A stretch of DNA of 64,000 nucleotides from Sinimarinibacterium arenosum (GCF_005047655.1 NZ_SUKF01000009.1:62001-126000); one strand, 5' to 3'. Positions 24,931-33,984 are shown, counted from the first letter of the stretch. Numbers and translations are program-made. The notes: generated by a model from the letters alone, not told the origin.

Positions 24931-25524
24931 ATGGCGATCGATGCACTGGGTGAGGTGGGCGCTTCTGTGGCCCGCCACGTCGGCGCAACCATTCTCGGGG
25001 CGGTCAGCCTCCTTGTGACCGGCGTGGGAATTACCACCGCGCTGGCGCTGCTGTTCTGGCAAGTCCTTCGCCGCCTGTTCCCGGACCTGTGGCCTTCCTT
25101 TGAGGCGCTGATCGCCGATATTCCGTATCTCCACTCGCTCGGCGCGGTCGGCTTTATATGCCTGGCGCTGTGCGTCGCCTGGCTCTGCTGGCTGTCGGGG
25201 GTGGAGTTGTTCGAAACGCTTGGCCGGCGTGCCAGCGATCACGCGGACCGCGGATGGATCGCGTTCCTTGGCCGTCAGATTGGACGGCTGACACTGGGGG
25301 CGGCGTCCGTCGCAATTTCGGCTCTTGCGGTGCTCGGCCTGCTGGTCGCGGTGCTTGGCGCCATCGCGTGGGTGCTCCTCCCCCCGGAGACCATTCAGGC
25401 TGCGGCCGCACTGGTGTCGGCGCGTCATCTGTGGCCGCTGGCGACCTTTGCGGTCCTGGCGTTCGGCATCTGCATCGTGTGGCTGTGCTGGTCGATCGGC
25501 TACGCGATCGCACACGGCGAATAG
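24931..25524 (+). CDS. Four-helix membrane protein
   Basis: 197 residues with four hydrophobic spans: TILGAVSLLVTGVGITTALA, LGAVGFICLALCVAWLC, VAISALAVLGLLVAVLG and LATFAVLAFGICIVWLC. Short amphipathic loops lie between them. There is no signal peptide and no transporter motif. It is followed at 12 bp by the SSB gene. A role in envelope or plasmid surface functions is possible but not supported further. Confidence 0.65.
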   Translation: MAIDALGEVGASVARHVGATILGAVSLLVTGVGITTALALLFWQVLRRLFPDLWPSFEALIADIPYLHSLGAVGFICLALCVAWLCWLSGVELFETLGRRASDHADRGWIAFLGRQIGRLTLGAASVAISALAVLGLLVAVLGAIAWVLLPPETIQAAAALVSARHLWPLATFAVLAFGICIVWLCWSIGYAIAHGE

Positions 25525-25536
25525 GCGCACACACCC

Positions 25537-25935
25537 ATGTCCCGACGCTGCATCAACAAGAGCATCCTGATCGGACGCGTAGGCGCTGCCCCCACGCTCC
25601 GATCATTCCCGGACGGCGCTGCGCTCGCGACGCTGCGGCTGGCGACCGAGGAGCACTGGCCTGACCCCGTCACCGGTGAGCCGCGCGAACGTACCGACTG
25701 GCACAACATCGTCTTGCGCGACCGCCTCGCGGAGATTGCCGCGCAGTACGTCACCGCCGGGCAGCTCCTCCACATCGAAGGCGCAATGCGTACACGCAAA
25801 TACACCCACGAAGGTGTCGTGCGTTACATCTCCGAGGTACTGGCCACGGACATGCAAATGCTGGGCGGGGGGAAGCTCCGGGCCGGCGCGCCGTCTAGTA
25901 GTGACACACCTGAACAGCAAGAGGCGGCACCATGA
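25537..25935 (+). CDS. ssb: Single-stranded DNA-binding protein (SSB 1)
   Basis: 132 residues. The N-terminal NKSILIGRVGAAPTLRSF, then ATLRLATEEHW, TDWHNIVLRDRLAEIAAQY and LLHIEGAMRTRKY are the classic OB-fold landmarks of bacterial SSB (NkVxLiGxLGxDPE, W54-like HWxVxF, kGxxVyVEGxlrtrkY). The short tail lacks a good acidic DDDIPF end, ending instead EQQEAAP, so it may not recruit host partners. A second SSB lies at 57032. Confidence 0.85.
   Translation: MSRRCINKSILIGRVGAAPTLRSFPDGAALATLRLATEEHWPDPVTGEPRERTDWHNIVLRDRLAEIAAQYVTAGQLLHIEGAMRTRKYTHEGVVRYISEVLATDMQMLGGGKLRAGAPSSSDTPEQQEAAP
25892..25897 (+). promoter_or_regulatory. Class B (CGTCTA) element inside the SSB gene end
   Basis: CGTCTAGTAGTG, 34 bp before 25932. 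It has the same GTAGTG extension as the site at 13963. Confidence 0.4.
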
Positions 25936-26240
25936 TTCGACTCGCATTCGGCCTGATTCTCGCATCGGCCTTCGCAGCCATCGGGTGGGGGACCTACCTT
26001 CACGCGCTCGACGCGATCCGGCCTATGCTCCGGTTGCTTTGGCCGCTCCCGGACTATGCGGGCTCCTCCGCTGCGCCCAACATGGCCATTGTTCAAGCCT
26101 CGTATTACTTCGTTTGCATCGGATTGGGCCTTCTGGTGTCGTCGCTGCTCTCGGCGGTGTTCTTCGGTAGTGGCATGTTGCGGGCCCACCGGGCGGTATC
26201 GGGGCGTGCGGAGCCGGAGCGATCGAAGGACACCGCCTGA
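25932..26240 (+). CDS. Small two-span membrane protein
   Basis: 102 residues with two hydrophobic stretches: LAFGLILASAFAAIGWGTYL and FVCIGLGLLVSSLLSAVFF. It overlaps the SSB stop (ATGA), so it is translated with SSB. It ends in a charged tail (AVSGRAEPERSKDTA). No family recognised. Confidence 0.6.
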   Translation: MIRLAFGLILASAFAAIGWGTYLHALDAIRPMLRLLWPLPDYAGSSAAPNMAIVQASYYFVCIGLGLLVSSLLSAVFFGSGMLRAHRAVSGRAEPERSKDTA

Positions 26241-26243
26241 TTC

Positions 26244-28418
26244 GTGCCGCGCACACAGAAGTCCGAGGCGCCAGCGGCGCCAAGCGGGGCGCTTCCCGAC
26301 ATCCGGATTCACCCGATGACGGTGCCGGTCGAGTTCAACGATCTCACGGACGTCGTACGGTCCTACGATGCGGACACCCTGGCCGCCGGAGTGCAGCGAG
26401 GGGGTGATGTCGTGGTGTACGCGACCTCGGCGGTCGTGCATCCCCTCGACCCCGCGCATCCGCGCCCGCGTCTGACCGGAGCGTTGCGGGACTCGCAGGG
26501 GCGGACACTATCCTTCGCATGCCCGGACAGTGCTCAGGCGCTGGTGCGCTATCTACGTGGGCGCGAGGGGCGCCCGATTCTGTTGGCGGGGCGACTCATC
26601 TCCCGAGGCGAAACCTGGCTGCTGACAGCGCCTGAGCCCGTTGCTGGGAAGTGGCTCGGAAAGATGAGACCGGTGTACGCCGTGCCTCAAAAGACCTACG
26701 AGGCTCAGATCAACCGGGTGGACGACAGTGAGTCCGGCAGCTACCTGGCATCCGCACGTGTGCAGAACGTCTATCGTGAAAACGTCCTGGGCAAACTGCG
26801 GCGCAACATACCGCGGTGTGTTGAGGCGATCATCACCAAAGGCTTGAAGACCAACGGGGGCTTGCGCGCCGCACTCGGGCACGAACACGCAGCTCGCCCG
26901 CATCAACGCCTGGCGCAGCTGCTGACGGACATGCACTTCCCGCAGAGCGCGGCCCACGCACAAGAAGCGTCCGAACGCCTGGACCACGTCGCCGCCGTCT
27001 GCATGCTGCTTGACTCTATGGAGCGTGCCGCCGCCTCGCGGCAACAGCTCCTCGAGCGCAGATACAAGCCGTGCGGACTGGCGCCGGAAGCGGCGCAGAT
27101 GGGCTACCTCCCGTACGCCCGCCTGATGGCGCAGGTCCTGCCATTCGGCCTGACTGCCGAACAGCTGGACGCAGTCGCGTCCGCCCTCGAGGCGATTGAT
27201 TCTGGGGTGCCGATGCGTGCCATGCTGATCGGCGATGTCGGGTCCGGAAAGACTGCAGTGTTCGGCGTGATTGTGCGTGCCCTTCTGTTCGGTGGCGCCC
27301 GCGTCGCAGTGCTGCTGCCGGGCATCACGCTCGCACGCCAGGTGCATCGCAACCTCGCCGGATGGCTGCCGGAATTCACCACCGCGTTCATCGCAGGGGA
27401 CAGCGCGCCACCAGACCACACCGCGCAGCTCTGCGTAGGCACGACCAAAATGCTTTCGCAAACGAGCCGCGGCTTCCAGGCCGTGCTCGTCGATGAGCAA
27501 CAGAAATTCAGCCGGAATCGCCGCGAGGCGTTGATGGGGGATCGCGCTCATCTGCTTGAGATCACCGCGACGTGCATCCCTCGCAGCCAGGCCCTCGTGG
27601 AGAGTGGCCAGATCCACGTATTACGCCTGCAGCAGTGTCACGTGAACAAAGACATTCGGTCCCGCATCCATGCGCAGAACGAATGGAGTGTGGTCCTCGA
27701 AGCGATCGACCGCACGATTGCCGCGGGCGGGCAAGTCGCTGTCATCTTTCCTGCTCGCGATGCGACTTCGGTGAGGCGCTCGTCAGGAATCGACACCGTG
27801 GATGTTTCGCTGCTCTCCTTGATGGACAACGCCGAGTTCTGGATGTCGCGCTACCCGGGATTGGTGCGCATGTGTCATGGCGCACGCACCGACGAGGAGA
27901 ACGACCAGGCGCTGTGCGACATGATGAGTGGCACGGCGAAAGTGTTGCTGTCCACCACAATGATTGAGGTCGGCGTCGACCTGCCTGGACTTCGCCATAT
28001 CCTGATCATGCAACCGGATCGGTTTGGTCTGTCACAGTTGCACCAGCTGCGCGGACGCGTCGCGCGCGCCGGCGGAGTGGGTTACTGTGATCTGTACTTG
28101 CCCGTTGAGGTGAACAAGAAGGTTCGGGCGCGCCTGGAGTATTTCTGCGACACCTTCGACGGCTTCGCGTTGGCATCGTTCGATCTGGCCAACCGCGGAG
28201 GCGGTGACATCACGTCATCCGGACACAAGCAGTCCGGGACGCTGCCCAACAATCCGTTCCCTGATCGGGAAGTCAGCGTGCAAGCGCTGGAGAAGGCGAG
28301 CGCAGCGTTGCAGGCCGAATACTTCGGATCCGAGTGTGCATCGACGTTCCGGATTGCTGGGCCTAATCCCGCTGCCAGGCAACTGACGCGCGGGATACCC
28401 AACGACACCGCCGACTGA
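26244..28418 (+). CDS. RecG-like SF2 helicase (complete paralogue)
   Basis: 724 residues from a GTG start 4 bp after the previous stop. The Walker A motif GDVGSGKT lies at about residues 330-337 and the Walker B-like DEQQ at about 417. Motif V (LLSTTMIEVGVDLPG) and motif VI (LHQLRGRVARAG) follow at the C-terminal lobe, matching RecG. The N-terminal 200 residues resemble an OB/wedge region but are divergent. The same architecture is seen at the left edge of the window. RecG reverses forks and processes R-loops; for a replicon with its own recA, ligase and SSB a fork-rescue role is likely. Confidence 0.8.
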   Translation: MPRTQKSEAPAAPSGALPDIRIHPMTVPVEFNDLTDVVRSYDADTLAAGVQRGGDVVVYATSAVVHPLDPAHPRPRLTGALRDSQGRTLSFACPDSAQALVRYLRGREGRPILLAGRLISRGETWLLTAPEPVAGKWLGKMRPVYAVPQKTYEAQINRVDDSESGSYLASARVQNVYRENVLGKLRRNIPRCVEAIITKGLKTNGGLRAALGHEHAARPHQRLAQLLTDMHFPQSAAHAQEASERLDHVAAVCMLLDSMERAAASRQQLLERRYKPCGLAPEAAQMGYLPYARLMAQVLPFGLTAEQLDAVASALEAIDSGVPMRAMLIGDVGSGKTAVFGVIVRALLFGGARVAVLLPGITLARQVHRNLAGWLPEFTTAFIAGDSAPPDHTAQLCVGTTKMLSQTSRGFQAVLVDEQQKFSRNRREALMGDRAHLLEITATCIPRSQALVESGQIHVLRLQQCHVNKDIRSRIHAQNEWSVVLEAIDRTIAAGGQVAVIFPARDATSVRRSSGIDTVDVSLLSLMDNAEFWMSRYPGLVRMCHGARTDEENDQALCDMMSGTAKVLLSTTMIEVGVDLPGLRHILIMQPDRFGLSQLHQLRGRVARAGGVGYCDLYLPVEVNKKVRARLEYFCDTFDGFALASFDLANRGGGDITSSGHKQSGTLPNNPFPDREVSVQALEKASAALQAEYFGSECASTFRIAGPNPAARQLTRGIPNDTAD

Positions 28419-28442
28419 AGGTTCCCGCGAACGGGGAGGGAC
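28411..28442 (-). repeat. Degenerate terminal CRISPR repeat
   Basis: CCCGCGAACGGGGAGGGAC matches the repeat 3' half (CCCGCGCACGGGGAGGAAAC) with few changes, and CCGACT matches its start. A few extra bases sit between. The helicase stop codon (28416-28418) lies inside it. It marks the old far end of the array. Confidence 0.65.
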
Positions 28443-28449
28443 GGACAGA

Positions 28450-28875
28450 TCGGAATCCATGCCTAATCCCCAGCCTCACTGATCCATGTGTTCGCAACGC
28501 CTTGATTTGGAGCTGGCTCACACGGCGAGTCTGGGGCTGACACGGTTCGCGTTTCGACGGATGCCGTTGGTACAGCGGCTTTCGCCGCTGTCCGTCGGTG
28601 GGTATCACCCTCCACGCGCATAAGTTCGGCCCCTCCTGGGCCTACGCCGATTTCTGCGAAACAACGCAGTCCCTCGGCAAGGATGTTGTTCGCGGCGTTG
28701 ACGTCGCGATCGTGAGTCGTGCTGCAACTGGGCGGAACCGTCCGGCATGGATCACTCGAAACACTCCGCTGCGTCGCTCTGCTGCCAGCCTACAGATCCA
28801 CTGTCTCAAAACCTGAGCCCGTGAAGTTCCGGCTACGCATCCGCTCCGGCGGGCTCGAAACGTCCGTGTTTCGGC
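28450..28875 (-). mobile_element. Mini TnpB-derived element, copy 1 (inside a CRISPR spacer)
   Basis: About 426 bp, sharing both ends with the intact TnpB element at 49932-51454. The RE side (28450-28735) keeps the last part of tnpB (RuvC DRDVNAANNIL region onward) and the LE side keeps the other terminus. The middle is deleted at GCAACTG/GGCGGAACCG. The flanks, 7 bp on the left and 25 bp on the right, add to 32 bp, exactly one spacer, which supports both boundaries and insertion without target duplication. Confidence 0.8.
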
Positions 28876-29523
28876 GTGGCACGAGGCATGTCTCTCCATT
28901 CCGACTATCCCCGCGCACGGGGAGGAAACATGCGCGCTGCGAATCCCGATCATCCCTGCGTACAGGGAGTAGATTCTCCGCCGATCAGCGCCATGACGGA
29001 AACCGACCGATCAACCCCGCGCACGGGGAGAAGACTTCGTCAGGTGCACCGTCAGCGTCCTGAATCTCCGATTACCCCCGCGCACGGGGAGAAGACATCC
29101 AATCAGCGGCTTGTGCGAATACGCAGAGCCGACTATCCCCGCACTCGGGGAGGAGACGCCTACTTAAATACATACACCGCGTACTACGTCCGATTATCCC
29201 CGCGTACGGGGAGGCGACGAGTCCAGCAATGCGAAAGGGGTGATCGACGCCCGATTACCCCCGCACACGGGGAGAAGACGCGGCGGTGAGGAATGCCAGA
29301 AGGAGGCGAGGCCGATTACCCCCGCACACGGGGAGAAGACATCGGCGTGACCATCAACTCGGCGTCCAAAGTCCGATTACCCCCGCACACGGGGAGAAGA
29401 CCTGCATCCGACCACAGCGATGCTGGCTGTGCGCCGATTACCCCCGCACACGGGGAGAAGACAATGGCGCAACGCACGATGGAGGGACATGCTACCGATT
29501 ACCCCCGCACACGGGGAGAAGAC

Positions 29524-29573
29524 ACTTCCGGATTTTCTCAATGCTTCCGGAGCCCTGCGCCGACTTCCAATAG
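29524..29573 (-). promoter_or_regulatory. Short CRISPR leader region
   Basis: Only about 50 bp separates the csf3 stop from the first repeat. No class A or B motif is visible, so the array is probably read through from the csf operon or from a promoter inside csf3. Confidence 0.4.
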
Positions 29574-30212
29574 CTACCGACGCGCTGGCGGGGCGGGGAA
29601 GACACAGGGGCGAGGGGCGCCTGACCAGTACGGCGGGGCAGAGCGCAGCATGTCGACTCCGCACTCGTCATCGACAATGTGCCCCCAAGCCTTCCAGGTC
29701 TCGATCGGAACTGAACGCAGCGGCCGACCTTGGTCACTGAGCCCGTCGGTCTCCCACGGCTCAACGTCGACCCACTCCATACGCCCGAAACCATGGGCTG
29801 CGGCTTTGGCCCCAATGCCTGGCAGTGACTCGACCAGCTCCATGCAAGCGTCAGCATCGCCGTGGCCCAGGAAAGCGAGCTTCCCGATCCATGGAGTGCT
29901 CAGATCCAGCGCCGGTTTGAATTGTCCGCCGGCAATCAGCACCGTGATCCGCCCGCCGCGCTTGCGATGATCGCTGTAGCGATCGGAATTGAAGTCCCGG
30001 TGGCGCAGTGCCTGCGTAAACGCGGCCGTGACGCTGTGCCCGCGCTCAAGCTGCACGGAACTTCCGCACCAAACCCCGTCGCGTCGCGACAACGGAATGT
30101 CTGCGTGGGCCTTCTCGACATCGCCCGTGCGCTTGAAGATTGCCGCTGCGAGCAGCCCATCCAGACTCAAGTGCGGATTGAGCAGTGCCGCAGTGCGCAG
30201 CTGAATCGTCAT
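29574..30212 (-). CDS. csf3: Csf3, Cas5-like subunit of type IV-A CRISPR
   Basis: 212 residues from ATG 30212 (a GTG at 30236 overlapping the dinG end is an alternative). The N-terminal beta strand followed by LSLDGLLAAAIFKRTG is the characteristic Csf3 opening. FLGHGDADACMELVESLPGI, then GIGAKAAAHGFGRM, gives a glycine-rich loop of the RAMP fold. Csf3 caps the 5' handle side of the crRNA in the type IV effector complex. It is the last gene of the operon, next to the array. Confidence 0.8.
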   Translation of the reverse strand: MTIQLRTAALLNPHLSLDGLLAAAIFKRTGDVEKAHADIPLSRRDGVWCGSSVQLERGHSVTAAFTQALRHRDFNSDRYSDHRKRGGRITVLIAGGQFKPALDLSTPWIGKLAFLGHGDADACMELVESLPGIGAKAAAHGFGRMEWVDVEPWETDGLSDQGRPLRSVPIETWKAWGHIVDDECGVDMLRSAPPYWSGAPRPCVFPAPPARR

Positions 30213-30226
30213 TTTGAAACCCTGGG

Positions 30227-32290
30227 CTACTGACACAGTTGTCCCTCCTTGGTCATGACGCGTGCTTTCCCGTGACGCCGCAGCGACGCCAGATGCCGCT
30301 TCGGGATGACCGGCAGGTATCCCCGGCCGGGGGTGACTTTGCTGATGAGGCCGCGATCGAGTAGCGACTCCGCCAGTTCCGTAGGCAAGCCCACCCGTGG
30401 GTCGGCAAACCAGATCGTCGCTTCATCGCTTTCGCTACGGATCGGTCGCCCGATCCCCTGCGCGAGCTTGCGCATACACATGCTCCGTGCGACCGCGTAG
30501 GCGTATCCGGTGGCCGCTGATTCGTCACGCCCGTTCCGGATAGCCAGCTGCCGGCGTGCAGCAACCACCTCGGCGTTGATTCCCGGATTCGGCAACCGCG
30601 CGATAACCAGCTGTTTGATCAGCCCCGGAAGATCCAAACCCTCCCAGCTCGACGGCGAGATCCATACAGCATCCTTGCGCGCCCGAAAGTGCTCCAGGCA
30701 TCGCCCCCGATCTCCCGCGATCTGCCGCTGCACCACCAGCCGCGTTCCCAGGCCTTCCAGCAGGTCCGCAACCAGGGGGCCGTCGGTGTAGGCCGGAACG
30801 AGCACCAGGGTGCGCCCGCCGGCGTCGGCGGCCGCGCTGATGATCCTGGACAGGTGGAGCAGCCAGCTGGGCCGCACCACGGCCTGTTCGCCTTCCGACT
30901 CGTGGGGATTGCCGACGTCTGGAGAGCTGAACACGAATCTCAGTTGGCCATAGCGCTCCGGCTCAACGCCGCCCGATACATCCCGCTCATACTCCTTGAG
31001 GCCCAGAGAATTCGCGAACCGATAGAACTCCTCGCCAGCCACAGGCGTCAGGGTCGCGCTGGTGATCAGCACATGCCGCAGCTGCTGGCGCGTGGGATTC
31101 GACAACAGCCGCCCGAAGACTTGTCCAGGGTAGGGGTCGCACAGACCGATGCCGAGATAGCTGCGGACGGCGGTGCGCCGAACGTAGGGCATGCCGTACT
31201 GGCGCTCCCCACGAAAGGCTCCCCCGGTGCGATTGAGCATGGACAGGTCGTTGCGAATCGCGATGACAACCGGGCTCCGTTTGCGGCCCTTGAGCGCTGC
31301 CTGGGTCACCTCGGTGAATTCATGAATCAGGTCGCCGATCATCTTGCGCCCAGCGCCCTCGCTGCTGCCGGCAAGAAACGCGGTTGCAGCCGCCTGCGGC
31401 ACCAGCTGGTCGACCGCGTTCTTGAGGCGCTCCAATGCGGCCCGAGGCTCGGCCATGTTGCGCAACCCCGATAACGACGCGTCCAGCTCCCTCAGCGGGA
31501 CATAGTTCAGGGTGACGGCTTCCGCCATTCCGGGGAGGGCATCCGCTTCGTCCACCACCAGCGCGCACACCGGCTCCTCGTCGGCCGGCATCAGCGCCGT
31601 TGACCGGCCAATCGCGGAAAGCAGGACACTCGCCTGGGTACACAGCAGTACGCGCGCGGTTGCGGCGCGCAGCTGGTCGCGCTGGTAGATGGCGTCGTCG
31701 CCGTCATCTGCGCCAGGGTCAGCCGCATCCGACAGCACGACCTGCGCACGCGTGATGCCGTCAGGCAACTCGCCGTCCCACAGGCGCAGAATGCCGACCG
31801 TTTCCGCGTGGGTGACGAGTCCCACCAACGTCGCCAGCCGCGCGGCATCGGCGTCCGGGGTTGCTTCGATCAACTCGCGCACCGCTGCGGCCGACACGTA
31901 TTCGCTGCGGGCCACACGGATCGCGACCGTCAACTCCGCAAGCCTTGCCGGATCCACATGCCGGCGCAGTGCCGCCTTCGCGACATCCACCTGCGCGGGC
32001 AGTGACAGCAGCAGATCCACTGAGTGCGTGGCGACCGCGACGCGGCATCGGTGCCGCACCGCGTGCGCCAGCAGCGGCACCAGGTAGCCCAGGGTCTTGC
32101 CGACCCCTGTGCTGCCCTGCAGTAGTGCTACCCGTGGGTTCCCGGCCGTTGCGCCCTTGTCGAGGAGCCCTGCGGCGAGATGGGCGTATTCGACCTGTGC
32201 AGGTCGTACGCTGAACCCGGCGTAGGCATCCCCACAGGTTCCCCCGGGGCCGAGCACTGCGTCCACCACCTCCGAGAGCGAAGGCGTCAT
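30227..32290 (-). CDS. dinG: DinG-type helicase (CasDinG / Csf4) of type IV-A CRISPR
   Basis: 687 residues. Walker A is LLQGSTGVGKTLGYLVPLL near residue 57, the DEAD-like box is LVVDEADALPGMAE, and the C-terminal motif VI is KLAQGIGRPIRSESD. This is the superfamily 2 XPD/DinG layout. In type IV-A systems this 5'-3' DNA helicase is recruited by the crRNA complex and is needed for plasmid interference, which does not depend on DNA cleavage. The start overlaps csf2 by 4 bp. I do not see the iron-sulfur cysteines of chromosomal DinG, as expected for the Cas version. Confidence 0.85.
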   Translation of the reverse strand: MTPSLSEVVDAVLGPGGTCGDAYAGFSVRPAQVEYAHLAAGLLDKGATAGNPRVALLQGSTGVGKTLGYLVPLLAHAVRHRCRVAVATHSVDLLLSLPAQVDVAKAALRRHVDPARLAELTVAIRVARSEYVSAAAVRELIEATPDADAARLATLVGLVTHAETVGILRLWDGELPDGITRAQVVLSDAADPGADDGDDAIYQRDQLRAATARVLLCTQASVLLSAIGRSTALMPADEEPVCALVVDEADALPGMAEAVTLNYVPLRELDASLSGLRNMAEPRAALERLKNAVDQLVPQAAATAFLAGSSEGAGRKMIGDLIHEFTEVTQAALKGRKRSPVVIAIRNDLSMLNRTGGAFRGERQYGMPYVRRTAVRSYLGIGLCDPYPGQVFGRLLSNPTRQQLRHVLITSATLTPVAGEEFYRFANSLGLKEYERDVSGGVEPERYGQLRFVFSSPDVGNPHESEGEQAVVRPSWLLHLSRIISAAADAGGRTLVLVPAYTDGPLVADLLEGLGTRLVVQRQIAGDRGRCLEHFRARKDAVWISPSSWEGLDLPGLIKQLVIARLPNPGINAEVVAARRQLAIRNGRDESAATGYAYAVARSMCMRKLAQGIGRPIRSESDEATIWFADPRVGLPTELAESLLDRGLISKVTPGRGYLPVIPKRHLASLRRHGKARVMTKEGQLCQ

Positions 32291-33381
32291 GCCGCGTCTG
32301 CCGCGTCAGCAACGTCCTCGAACCGATACTGAAAGTCGCCGTTGCGGACCGCCTCGACGAATGCCTCGCGGGCTTCATGGATCGGCCCGGTGTCGGGCAT
32401 CTGTGCAAAGCCCTCGCCGTCGATGACGATCTCGCCCAGCTGCGTTACCTTGCGGCTGACGCGATGCTCCAGCTGCCACCGAGCCAGGAAGCGCCCGCAG
32501 CCATGCGCGCGGTGGCCCCCGAGGTACGGATCCTCGGCGAAGAGTTCGATGGCCGCCAGGACCAGGCCGAGCTCCGCCGGGCGATCAGTGTCCAGCACCA
32601 TCCGGTGTTCCAGAATCGTTCCGGTGGGAATCGCCTGGTAGCCCGCCAACGGCATGGCGACGGATTGCCCCCCATCAAGCAGCGCGGCGTCGATTTCCTT
32701 GACCCGCTTGATCTTCTCCTCGTGCACGGCGCTGTCCCGCTCAGCCTTGGCCTTCATCGCTTGCGCCAGGACCGTCTTGCGTTCCTTCTTGATCGCGCTG
32801 GTCTCGGTGGATGCTTTGAACATCATGTCCCACGCCGAAGGGGCATCCGCATCCAGGATCGACAGCATCTTGTCAGGCGACCGAAGCATGTCATCCGTAC
32901 GCATGCCCGGGTAGGCAGGGCATGCCGCCACAGAGATCGGGGTGCGTGGGTGCGCGTGATCAACGCTCAGCCGCCCAGGGACAAAATACTGATCCCCTGT
33001 GTCGGCGGCACCGAAGACTGCGATCTGCACATTGCGGTTACGCAGTGCCTCTCGCGCGGAAACGTCGTAGTACAGCGACGACGAGCCCCGACCGCGCGTT
33101 CCTCCGATGTTGAGCATGTATCCCGTACGCAGCGGAAACGCCGACTCCTTTCCGTCTTCGCGCAGCTGGCGCACGATCGCCTGCGTGCCCGCACGGCGCA
33201 GCGGACCGCGGAAGGACGCCGACGGCAGAAAGACCGTGTCGACCAACCCTTCGCCTTCGCGATAGATGGTCGTTACCGGCGGAGGCTGGGGATCACTGGC
33301 GCTCGCCGGCTTGGAGCCGGGGAGAGAAATGGCCAGCGGGGAAAGCAAGGTGAGAGTGCCGCGGAAAATAAAGGTGCTCAT
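32287..33381 (-). CDS. csf2: Csf2, Cas7-like backbone subunit
   Basis: 364 residues. The N-terminal MSTFIFRGTLTLLSPLAISL (RAMP strand, then SPL) and FLPSASFRGPLRRAGTQAI are typical of Csf2/Cas7. An insert of charged helix sits near residues 190-215 (KKERKTVLAQAMKAKAERD). The C-terminal part has LGGHRAHGCGRFLARW, a Gly-rich RAMP loop. Several copies coat the crRNA. It overlaps dinG by 4 bp. Confidence 0.8.
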   Translation of the reverse strand: MSTFIFRGTLTLLSPLAISLPGSKPASASDPQPPPVTTIYREGEGLVDTVFLPSASFRGPLRRAGTQAIVRQLREDGKESAFPLRTGYMLNIGGTRGRGSSSLYYDVSAREALRNRNVQIAVFGAADTGDQYFVPGRLSVDHAHPRTPISVAACPAYPGMRTDDMLRSPDKMLSILDADAPSAWDMMFKASTETSAIKKERKTVLAQAMKAKAERDSAVHEEKIKRVKEIDAALLDGGQSVAMPLAGYQAIPTGTILEHRMVLDTDRPAELGLVLAAIELFAEDPYLGGHRAHGCGRFLARWQLEHRVSRKVTQLGEIVIDGEGFAQMPDTGPIHEAREAFVEAVRNGDFQYRFEDVADAADAA

Positions 33382-33405
33382 CAGGGTGTCCTCAGGAAGT
33401 CGGAT

Positions 33406-33984
33406 TTACAGGAGAATCAACATGCCCAGGCCATAGGCCTTGCCCGCGCCAATGCCGGTGCGCAGACACTGGTCAAACAAACCGGTATCGGTGACTTGAA
33501 GTCGCCCGGTCACCTGGGCACGGCACTGGGTGATTGGAGGTCGTGCCGGTGTCTTGCGTATACGCAACGGGGGTAGCACCTCGACTCGGCAGTCGATGAC
33601 CGCAAATCCGCTGGCCGCCGCCTTGGCCTCGAACGCGTCACGAACCCCGGTCGCATCCGTCACCGCGACGCGATTGCGAACCCCGGTAACACGCTTCGAC
33701 GCATTGAAGATCAGCAGGAAATTGCTCTGGTCCCCTACGGACAGCGTCGGCAGGGGCGTGGCCGCGTGGAAAAACGCCTGAGCATCGCCCAGCGCAACCC
33801 CCTCGGGGACGCGCAGGCGAATCAAACGGTCGTTGCCCACTTCGCTTGTCGCGAACAGAGGGCGCTCCACGCGGCCCTCCAGAACTTCGTACACCAGCTT
33901 GTGCGTCCACACGCTGCGGTCGACATGCGCTGGGCATGCTTCGCGCGGCAGGCGCAGGTCGATATCCAACATCGCTGTGTTCAC
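33406..33984 (-). CDS. csf5: Csf5, Cas6-like crRNA-processing endoribonuclease
   Basis: 192 residues of a RAMP-type protein. The C-terminus CLRTGIGAGKAYGLGMLIL is the Gly-rich Cas6 loop that holds the repeat hairpin. The N-terminus has LDIDLRLPREACPAHVDRS with a His that may be catalytic, and basic residues near the middle. Csf5 cuts the transcript at the 3' side of the hairpin, giving crRNAs with a short 5' handle. It overlaps csf1 by 4 bp. A TTGCGTATACGCAA palindrome lies inside the gene (33554-33567). Confidence 0.75.
   Translation of the reverse strand: MNTAMLDIDLRLPREACPAHVDRSVWTHKLVYEVLEGRVERPLFATSEVGNDRLIRLRVPEGVALGDAQAFFHAATPLPTLSVGDQSNFLLIFNASKRVTGVRNRVAVTDATGVRDAFEAKAAASGFAVIDCRVEVLPPLRIRKTPARPPITQCRAQVTGRLQVTDTGLFDQCLRTGIGAGKAYGLGMLILL
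33554..33567. promoter_or_regulatory. 14-bp palindrome TTGCGTATACGCAA inside csf5
   Basis: Same sequence as at 45709-45722. It shares its core with 17477-17494. Its coding position makes function uncertain. Confidence 0.35.

Larger units (their letters stand above)
28411..29523 (-). CRISPR. Type IV-A-associated CRISPR array (12 repeats including a decayed one)
   Basis: 29-bp repeats starting at 28901, 28946, 29007, 29068, 29129, 29190, 29251, 29312, 29373, 29434 and 29495, plus a degenerate repeat at 28411-28442. On the minus strand the repeat starts GTCTTCTCCCCG and ends CGGGGGTAATCGG, forming the CCCCG/CGGGG hairpin typical of type I-E and IV-A repeats. The five repeats from 29251 on are identical and the left ones diverge, so the leader end is on the right, next to csf3, and transcription runs on the minus strand. 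Nine spacers are 32 bp, one is 16 bp (28930-28945) and one is interrupted by a TnpB-derived element (28450-28875). Confidence 0.95.

Noticed and set aside
28901-29523. Type I-E CRISPR system
   Set aside because: The repeat looks I-E-like, but no cas3, cas8e, cas1 or cas2 is present and the genes beside it are csf-type with DinG.
29580-29606. Possible extra CRISPR repeat in the csf3 end (CGGGGAAGACAC)
   Set aside because: Only the last dozen bases match, the hairpin half is missing, and the sequence is coding.
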